Shown piece by piece: positions 1 to 9,300 of a DNA stretch of 10,568 bases (position 1 is the stretch's first letter; each line of letters starts with the position of its first letter). The stretch is from an uncultured Clostridium sp. Lineage in GTDB: Bacteria; Bacillota; Clostridia; Christensenellales; Pumilibacteraceae. The notes below the pieces were generated by a model, which saw only the letters and a list, made by a program, of their open reading frames with translations, was not told where the DNA came from and ran no database searches. Where the stretch lies: positions 1-10,568 of the forward strand of contig USKH01000025.1 in assembly GCA_900555125.1 (NCBI GenBank), written 5' to 3'. The translations under genes and the position numbers were made by a program.

Positions 1-76
1 TTTGCCGACAAGTATTCAATTATTTAATGGAAAGTTTACAAGCGGTTTGCGCCGCCTATCCCTTTTCATCGTTTTA

Positions 77-105
77 ATTATACACAACGCAAAATTTCTT
101 GTCAA
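77..105 (-). promoter_or_regulatory. Consensus sigma-A promoter directed out of the left edge
   Basis: Read on the minus strand this is a perfect TTGACA (105 to 100), a 17-base spacer, and a perfect TATAAT (82 to 77). Transcription would start near position 70 and run leftward, so it serves a gene whose start lies beyond position 1. Bases 1-70 would be its leader. That leader contains a short GC-rich inverted repeat (GCGG 42-45 with CCGC 52-55) but no convincing ribosome binding site and start. The promoter lies downstream of the giant gene's terminator, so the neighbour is an independent transcription unit. Bases 106-225, between this promoter and the terminator, hold nothing I can recognise. 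Confidence 0.8.
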
Positions 106-225
106 GCATTTTTTAACCGTTTTTCATGAATTGTATTCTATGGCTTTTTGCTTTTGCACTTATATCCGAGATTGAAGAGTATTACAAAACAACGCCGCGC
201 CGAAATACCTTTTTTATTAAAACAT

Positions 226-265
226 AAAAAAGACGAGAGGCAACTTAATTGTTGCGCCCTCGCCT
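226..265 (-). terminator. Rho-independent terminator of the giant lipoprotein gene
   Basis: On the minus strand a GC-rich stem (265-251 pairing with 244-231) closes a six-base AT loop (245-250). It is followed directly by a run of six T (231-226). The stem is about 14 base pairs with one bulged C and two G-T wobbles. It sits about 60 bases after the stop codon of the giant gene. On the plus strand the same stem is followed only by TTTT, so any termination in that direction would be weak. Confidence 0.88.
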
Positions 266-326
266 TTTGGTAGATAGGGTATATATTACTTGTAACTATT
301 ATTTGATTTAGTCACGCGGGTGCAGA

Positions 327-3300
327 TCAGAATCTGGTTGCGCCGGTGATATCCGGGAGATTAAGTCCTGCGATTGCAGCGTTGTAAGCCGCTTCATTGT
401 GCGTTTTGGAGATAATCGTGGTACCTTCGGTGTGAGCAATCATGCTTTCGATACGAAGAGCCATCTGACCTCTTACTTGAATTGCGCACATAAGAGTTCC
501 GTCAACAAACCAGTAAGCGTTGCCGTCTTTAACAACCACTTTCATCTTATATGACGCTGCGGTAAGCGGACGCTGATATTTAGCGTCGCCGTAACCTCCG
601 TCGTAAGCCCAGGTGATTTTGAATGTGTCTCCGTCGCCGGTGTTCCAGAACAGGAATCTTCTGCCTGCATCTGCAAACTCGATACCATAGTGAGCGTTGC
701 CGCCGACCTGCTCGATAACCAAAGTTGTTTCGTAAACAAAGTTGTTGAACGTACCGTACTTTGCGAAATCGATAGCGTCGTTAATGGTACCTCCGGTGAG
801 CGAGTTGTTGGAAACTTCAGGACCGTTTCCGGTGTAAACTCTGCTAACGTACATTTCGCCGGTGGACAAATCGCCAACTGCAGCCACTTCGGGACATTCG
901 GCAATTGCTGCGTTGAATGCGTCGACGTCGCCGTCATCGGAAATAATGTTGATGTTGTTAAGCTTGATCGAGCAGCCGGATGCGGTAATGCTCTTCCATC
1001 TGTCGGAAGGTGCGCTTGCCGCGTTGACGTACACGAGTTTGAGTTTACCGTTCACATAGAAGAATGCGTTCTTTTTGTAGTAAACGATTTTCCAGGAAAT
1101 TTTGTTGTTAAGTCCAACGTATTCGCTTGCGGGCAGGTTGCCGTTGTGAACGTGGTTTTTGTTGTACGAATATGCGATTTCGTAAGTGCCGTTGTTATCT
1201 CCGTCCCAAAGAAGGAATCTGTTTTCGCCGTTCATGATTCTGAAGTCGACGTAGTGATTTCTTCCGGTGGGGTTGGTAATTTCGATATCGCCGGACATAA
1301 CGTAGCTACCTGCGGTCTGGAAGTAGAAGCTTCCGTTATTTGCATTTGCTTTGTTGGCAACCATTGCGAGAACGGCTTGCTTATCCATGGTGTAGTATGC
1401 ATTGGTAACTTTTGTGGGATTATCGGTAGGCTGGCAATTGAATACGCCGAATCCGCTTTGGTTGTTAGCTGCAATAGTCTTGGTAATATCGCCATTGTTC
1501 AATCCGTCGGATTGGAACGAAGTTACGAACTTGCCGTCGAGGAACACGTAGTACATATCGTATACGCGTGCCACACCCATACGAACGATATCGTCACCGT
1601 CTAACGGGAAGTTGCCGATATGGTCGCTGTTGTTTCCCCAGCCGTGATCGGTGTGCAGATACAGGTTGGTGGAATTCTTATCGCCGTAATCGAATCCTAT
1701 GCCCAGGAAATACTTGTTGTTGGCTTCGGGCTTGTTGTAGGTATTGATAAGAATACCCTGATAGCTGCTTGCCATGTCGAACTCGGCTTCCATGTAGTAA
1801 ACGTTGCCGGTATACGCTGCCTGATAAGCAAACGTAATGTTGGTCATGGTAAGAGCGTTTCTGCCCTGAATATTGTAGTTAGCGCCGAAAGACTTAAACG
1901 CAGTCCAATTGTCGTAGAAGAACGATCCGCCGAGATCTGCCGTTTCGAGAGCATAGGTCTTGCCGTCAACCGTCTTGTTTACGGTTGCGCCTGCAATCTC
2001 GCGCATTTTCTTTTCGGTGTTTTCTTTGCCCACAACGTATTTGAAGTTTTTAACGGTGAGTTCGTCGTTGGTTCCGACGCCTGCAAATACGCCGAACTGG
2101 CTTGCTTTGTCGGTGACGGGATAAGACATCTTAAGAGCGCCGTCGAGGTAAACATAAACTCTGTTTCCCATGCGAGCGGAAGCGATTTTAAGGTTTTTCT
2201 GTCCTACGCTGCATCCTGCCGGAGTGCCGCCCAGCCAGTTTCCGGCTTTGTGAATATAGATCTGTCCATATCCGTAGCCGGTTCCGTAGAAAGGAGTATC
2301 TTTTCCTTTTTCGGAGGTCTGCAGCGAGGAAGCACCCATCATATCGGTGAGAATTCCGCCGCAGCTTTTGTGGTTTACACTGCCCTCGAAGTCGGCTTCC
2401 GCATACCAGTAGTCACTGGTGATGCGGTTGCCGTTTTCGTCGGTAACAAGTTTGTAAGCCGGTCCGGTGAGCGCGAGGTCGTCGCCGGTCCAGATGTTGT
2501 CTCTTACGGTTACGTTTTCGGCATACATTGCGCCGAATGCGCCTGCGTTCCAATCGGTGTCACGGGGACCTACGTCGGTGGACATGGTAACGCCGACGCG
2601 GAAGTTTGTAAGGTCGGGTACATGCTTATCTGCAGAATGTTCGTGAGTTCCGCCCCACTTCTTATTTACGTCGCCGCCGTCAACCGGAGCCACGTTGGTG
2701 GTGTAGGTCTTGACGTTGATGTCAAATACGAGCGTATCCGCTTCTTTGCCGTACTCGCCGATATAGAGTTTGTAGTCGTAGCCGTTTACTACCCACTTAG
2801 CGGAGAATTGAACGGTGTTGTTTTTGATGCCTGCAATGGCGTTGGGGTTGCAAACGTTAAGTCCGTTTGCGGGATCAGCCGCGCCGAGCGACGGATAACG
2901 ATAACCGTAGTTGTCTACGTACGTATCCCAGCACATTACGAAGCAGTTTTTGCCCTGTCCGCCCGAACGGAATCCGAGGAACAGCGATTTCGCTCCGTCA
3001 ACCGTATCGCGGAAGTGCCAGCCGTACATCGACCAGTCGGCATTGCTGCCGCGAATGCTGTAGTTACCGGTGATTACGGCGTTGGTTCCGTTTGCGTGAT
3101 ATACTTCGCTCTTGGGAAGGTAAACAGAGCTCTTCCACTGTCTGAGTCCGGTTGTGTTGAGGTGCATGGTGTAACCCACTGCGCCGTCTTCGTTGATCAC
3201 CTTGGACGCACTGGAATACCAGCTGTCCTTGGGTGCGTTTGCATAGTCCCACGTGTGAGCGGTTACTTCGTTCGCCTTGGTTACTTTGAAGCCGTACAGC

Positions 3301-6300
3301 GAATAGTTGATTGCAAATCCGTTTTTAGTGGTAATGCTGAAGTAATCGATATAGGTTTTTGCCTGAGTGTTGTCCGAAGTGTACATCTTTATCCACTCGG
3401 TTGCGCCGTGCCACTTGCCATAGAGGTCTACTTTTCCGTTTTCCTTTACTATTGCAAAGTCGTACTGCGGTGCGGTGAAGCTGTTTCCTTCGTACATATC
3501 TCTGCCGAGACCAAAGTCGAACACATTGTTAGTTACGACGGTTGCGCTCGGGAATTTAGTGTTGTCCCACGTGCCGGTGGTGCATCCGCCTGCATTGAAA
3601 CGGAAGCCCTTTCCGCCGATACCGATCTGATAGTACATATCGGGGAATCTTTCGCCGGTGCTGTTGTATTTAGCGGCATGAGCCAGTCTTCCTTCGCTTG
3701 CCGGGTTGAACTTCATGGTAAACTGCATGCTTTCGCCGTTTACAATACCCACTGCGGAGGTTGCGACTTCGGTATTACCCTTATTGTATCCGGTGTAAAC
3801 CACGTCTTCCGCGTTCTTGACCGATTCGATACCTTCGGGCAACAGTCCTTCCATAAACATCGTGGGCAGTGCATCTTTCTTTTCAACCGTTATGTCGGCT
3901 ATTCTTGCAATTCTTTGCGTATCTGCGAACACGAAGAATCCAAGCTGATATTCGTCGCCTACCGGATAGAGATTTGCGGTGTCGCCCGTCCAGCCGTGCT
4001 TAGCGTTACCGCTTGCCGCGCCGGTTACCCATCCGCCGCCGCCTACGAATCTTTCTTCGTAATGCTTGCGCAGATTAAGCGAGAGGCAAAGCTCGTCGTT
4101 TACGTAAATCATCCAGTTGTCGCCGGATACCACTGCTTTAATCTTAAAGCTCTTTGTAGTGGGATTAGCCTGATCGCCGGATCCGATATCTACGTCGGGT
4201 TTAGCACCGGTTGCGTTGTAAACCTGCGAACGATAGCCATGACCGTTGCCGTTTTCAACCGAGGTGATCCAGCTCTTTGCCGAACCGTTCATACCGATAT
4301 TGACAAAGTTTCCGGTTTTGGGATCGCGCATCATAAATCCGAAGAACGGAAATTTCTGCATGTAGGTGGAAACGTTTGCGGTGATGGTTACGGTATCGGA
4401 AGTCTTGCTGAAGGTCTGATCGGTGATAGCAAGACCGTACTGTCCCTGAATAAACGTATCGTACTTGCCGTCTGCGCCGGGAGTACCGAGGTCCTGCGTC
4501 TTTGCGGTGGACTTATTTGCCACTGCCGCGTCGACAATTGCCTTAACTTCGCTTGCGTTTACATTGTATCCGAAGTTGCTGTAAGTGTAGTCGTGATAAC
4601 GCTGTGCGCCGGAGATGTAAAGCTTGACCTGAGCTTCGGCGTCGGTAACGTCGGTTTTGGAGATAGCAACCCAGTTTTCCGCTCCTTCGTATTTACCGAG
4701 GAGGTATACCGTGTTGCCTACTCTTGCGTATGCAAAGTTGTAGACGTTGTTGCTGTAACCTTTTGCGAGGGTGAGCGTAATACCCACGAACGGAGTGTTG
4801 TTTATCTTGTCTCCTTCCCAGTTAGCTCCCCAGCTGGAGAGACCGAGATTTTTGCCGCCAACGCTGTTCTTGATGTAGAGGTCTTGCTTGTCGGCTTCGT
4901 TTGCTCCTCCTTCTGCCGCGGTCCAGCCCTGACGCTCGTTAAACTTGAGGCTGTAGTAGATCATCTGACCTGCCGCAAGTTTACGGTTGAGGAAGTATTC
5001 GTGTTCGCTGAACGACTTGACGGACACACTGAAGGTAGCGTCGGTTTCGCCGGTTATCTTGACATCGTTAAGATTATGTCTACCGCCTGCGCCGATATTG
5101 TTACCGCCGGTCATGCGGGCAAAGTCGACATTTTTGATCTGCTCGCCGCCGTTTGCGGTGACTGTGAATTTCTGTGCGTAAGTATTTATTCTGTCTGTCG
5201 ATTGATACGCTGCTCCGGCAGACTTGAACATCGTCTGACCGACGACATTGTATTCGCCTGCGGGCAACATGGTTGCATAGTTGCCGTTGTCGTCGGACAT
5301 TACGGTAACGGTGAAGCCGTTGTCTCCTACAAGCATTGCGTAAGCCTTTTTCTCGACTGCGCCTTCGGTGGTGAACTTACCGGAGAGCTTGGTCCAGTTT
5401 GCGATATTTCCCTTTTCGGTGGTAACGCTTACCTTAAATTCGCCCGCGCGATCGAAGTTCTTTGCGAAGTCGAATACGACCTGTCCCTTTTCGTTGAAGT
5501 AATAGGGATATTCAGCTCCGTCGAAATTAACCGACTTGATTACATAGCCGTAATCGGGAGCTATGGTAAAGTTTGCAGTCTCCCACACGTTTACGCGATC
5601 TTTCTTGCCGGTGGGGTTCTTGACGATAAGACTTGCATGATTGTCAAGCTTGGTTGCGAGGCGGGTTTCCGCTTTTGCAACGCCGTTGTCCACGTCGGTA
5701 GCAAGCGTGCTGTAGTTGATGCCGTACACGTCAACGGGAGCAATCTGCTTGATGCCGTAGTAAGCTTCCATTGCGGTGATGTTGGCAAGTTTCTTCAGTT
5801 CGTCATTCTGGATGACCTGATAGTTGCCGGTGTCGTACAGAACGTTGACAAGCTGATCCACGCTGCTTCCGGTCATCGCTCCTGCGGTGTAAAGAGTACC
5901 GGTTGCGGTATCGATTACTCCCAGCAGTTTGTTGTTGATTTTGATAACGGGGTTGTTTTTATCGGAGAAGGTGCCGAACAGATAGAGTTTGCCGTCCTTC
6001 TTTGCGTAAGTCATGGTGACAAGTCTGTAGCAGTCCCAATACATGTTTCCGACAGCGCCTGCGCCGACTACCAGTTTGTTGGTTTCGATTCTGTTTTCGC
6101 AGCCGATGCCGCCGCCGAATATACGCAGTTTTCCTTCATCAACGACGTAAATGCTTATGTTGTCTCCGCTCTGAGTGGTGAACGTATATCCGAACGAAGG
6201 ACCGTCCGCCTGCGTCTGCGTCTTGTCGCACTTATCGTAGCTTGCGGAAACGATGAAGTCTCCTTCGCCGGGGTTAGCGCCGATAATGGTTGCGCCCAGA

Positions 6301-9300
6301 CTGTTACGCATTTCTTCAACAGTGTTTTTGATAACACCGTTTGCGTCAATTTCGTACTTGCCGTAAATGGTTACGGGAGTATATCCTACGAGACTTCCAT
6401 TAAGAGTCCAGGTCATGGTGTCGTTTTCGACTGCCCAGTCTGCGTTTAGAGCCTGAGTATACTTAGCTTCGGAAATCGACTTATAGCCGCCCTCGGAATC
6501 TTTAACCACGTATTCGACGGTGTAATCGCCTTTTACGAGGTTTGCAACGGTCATAACGCCGCCGTTAACCGCATTTTCGACATAAGTAACGTTGTCGCCG
6601 TCGGTGAGTTTGACGATAACTTCTTTTTCGCCGTTCACCATCGGATTAACTTCGTTCTGTTTAGCTACGGTCACTTTGTCGGTGATGGTGTAGCGGCGCA
6701 GAGTAAGTCCGTTGATGACAAGACGGTTGTTGTCGTCGCGGACAAGTACGGAGTAAACTCCTTCTTCGTTTGCAACGAGGTTAACGCCGTTGAGTTTAAC
6801 GACAACGGTGCCCATAGACTCGCTGTTGATATCGAGCTTGAACTCGAATCTGGTGTTGTAAGTAAACTTAAGGTCTGCAGAGGTGAGGCGGTTGCCTTCC
6901 TTGTCGGTCATGTAGAAGTTGTTGTCTTCGTCGGTGACCGCTGCGCTTACCGTGTAGTAGATGGTTTCGGTCTTATAAACCGAGTACATTTCCATGTTGC
7001 CCGCGCAACGGATGAGCGAGTTGCTTGCGGGATACTTGACCGCGCCGTCCTTTTCGATAGCCCAGCCGAGGAAAGTGTACTTTTCGTATACGGTTGCGGC
7101 TTTGTTCATGTCGGGCAGAGTGAGCAGTTTGTTGCGTTTTACGCCTTCCTGCGTTGCGCCCTCGATGAGTTCGCCGTCGTAGTCGTAATAATGTACGGTG
7201 TACGTGTTGTTGTCGATAACGTAAACGGCATACAGCGAGATGTTGCTTACTATTTTATCGGTGTATGCTACTTTTCCGTCCGGGGTGAGCGCCCAGTAAT
7301 CGAATACGTACGAATTTTCGTCGCCGATTTCCTTAATGGGCTGTTCGGCATCCATGGGATAGTTGAACTGTTCGCCGTACTTGAAGCCTTCTTCGCCTTC
7401 GAGAACCTTGAACACGCTTCCGTCATAGTTGAGAAGCGTTACGCTGTAAACGCGTTCTGCGGTTTCGTATACGGGAGAGAGAACGATGTCGCCGGTAAGT
7501 TCGGTAGCGAAATCGTAAGGCGTCTCCTGGTCTGCGGTCCAGTACAGGAACGTGTAGGTATAACGAACGTCGGTTGCCTTTTCGTAAGCTGCGAGTCTTA
7601 CGATATCCTCTGCCGTCTTAGCCGGCTGAGCGTAAATCACGGCTCCGTTGGAATCGATGTACGTTACGGTGTAATAGATGTCCTTAAGTTCGTATTTGGC
7701 GGTGAGCTTCATTCCGTCGGCGGTTACGGTGCCGAGAACGAAGTCCCATATAGCGCCGTCGGCGTCTGCCCAACCGACGAATTCGGCTTTCTTACCGAGC
7801 GTTTCGTCGATATAACCTGCGGGATCTGCGGGTTTTGCTATCTTATCGCCATAGTTGTATTCGGCAGTGGTGATTTCACCGTTGTTGTCCAGAGTAACGA
7901 CGTACTTTCTTGCGTTTTCGGCAAAATGTGCGGTAAGCGTTACGGGGCCTGCCAATTCATTGTCGAAGTTCCATTCTTCCGTGCCGTTGAACCAACCGAT
8001 AAAGGTATAGGTCTTGGTCTTGGTGGAATCCTTTACGGGAGTTCCGACAGGCTTTTCGATTTTACGTCCGATTTTAACTTCCTGGCTGTCTACTTCTTCT
8101 CCGTTGCTCATGAATTTGATTTCATAAGTTCTGTCGGTAGCGCCGAACACGGAAGTAAGGGTCATGTTTCCGGTAACGACGTCGTTATCGAAATCCCATG
8201 CCTTGCCGTCGCATTCCCATCCCTCGAACATATATTCGTTGAGAAGGTCGGGATCCTTTACGGGATCTTCGGGACGATTGATTTTTTCACCGTATGCATA
8301 TTCTTCGAAACGAATATTATCGAAGCTTACAAGGTGTTTGTTGGTGCTTTCTTTGAACAGAATTTCAAGCTCGACTGCGCCTTCAATTGTGTCTTTTGCG
8401 AAATTCCATTCGATTTCGGTACCTTTTATAACGAATTTATCGAAATAATACTTCTTTTCTCCGGTTGTTTTCTTTACGGGAGTAGCGGGACGAACCGCTT
8501 TTTCGCCGTATGCATACGAAACGGTGCTTGCGGGTACTTCCTTATATTCGCCGCCTTCGAGCACGGTATATGCGGGAACGGTGAATTCATAACTGCGGAG
8601 AAGCGCGTTGAACGAAGCGGTCAGAACGACGTTGCCGGTTACGGTGTCGTTTTCAAAATCCCACTTCTTTCCTTCTTCGGTCATCCAGCCGACGAATTCG
8701 TAAGTGTATTTTGCGGTTGCTTCCTTTTCGGGCGTACCGGGGTTTGCGATTTTAACGCCGTAGTCGAGAGTCTGCTCGGTTTCGCCCACTTTAACGGTGT
8801 ACGAATTTACAGTCTCGTCGTACTTGGCGACAAGTTCGGTTTTTTCGGTAACGGTATCGACGTCGAAGTTCCACTTCTTGTCGCCGACATACCAACCCTT
8901 GAACGTGTACGTGAACTTTGCGGTTGCGGCTTTTGCGGGATCGGCGGGAGCGGTAAGCTTGGTGCCGTATTCTGCATAGCCGGAAACTTTACCGTCGAAA
9001 GAAACGGCGTACTGACGCTTGATTTCCTGATATTTCGCGGTAAGCGTTACGTTGCCGGTTACGATGCCGTTTGCAAAATCCCATTTGGTTTCGCCGTCAT
9101 AATAGCCTGCAAATATATATTCGTACTCGGCGGTTGCTTCCTTTACGGGATTTGCCAACTCTCCGTCGAGAACTATTTGCGAGCCGTATGCGTATTCGAA
9201 CTGCCTATCTCCGACGGTTACGGTGTATTTGTTTACCGTTTTGTCGAATACGGGTTCGATTACGAGGTTGCCGGTGACGCCTTTTTCAAAGTCATACGGC

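Larger units (their letters stand above)
330..6323 (-). repeat. Array of nine LamG/concanavalin A-like units in giant protein
   Basis: Nine divergent units of about 155-265 residues follow one another, at roughly 1141-1320, 1555-1745, 1755-1958, 1965-2160, 2161-2425, 2426-2585, 2588-2795, 2801-2958 and 2959-3138. Each has one recognisable strand-turn-strand signature near its C-terminal half: 'GKLYLFGTF', 'NTVYLLGKYEGAENW', 'NWMIYVNDELCL', 'KVDLYGKWHGATEW', 'YDYKLYIGEYGK', 'NRVYVYLDGALKM', 'MYYVFLDGKFV', 'AFFYVNGKLKLVYV' and 'AYWFVDGTLMC'. This V-Y-x-D-G-K type hairpin is characteristic of LamG-like and related jelly-roll domains. Several units are followed by a short Ala/Glu-rich helical spacer (for example 1730-1744, 2574-2588, 2785-2800, 2938-2950). 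Such domains bind carbohydrates or proteins, but I see no specific ligand signature. Confidence 0.65.

Noticed and set aside
16..69. Small ATG frame of 17 codons on the minus strand just after the left promoter
   Set aside because: The ATG at 69-67 is practically at the predicted transcription start, has no ribosome binding site, and the frame ends after 17 codons.
1620..6449. Plus-strand open frame of 1609 codons (with 690-1604 and 7191-9617 in the same frame)
   Set aside because: It is in exact antisense register with the giant gene and is open only because that gene avoids TTA, CTA and TCA codons. Its translation shows no recognisable domain, while the minus strand has clear domains, a promoter, a ribosome binding site and a terminator.
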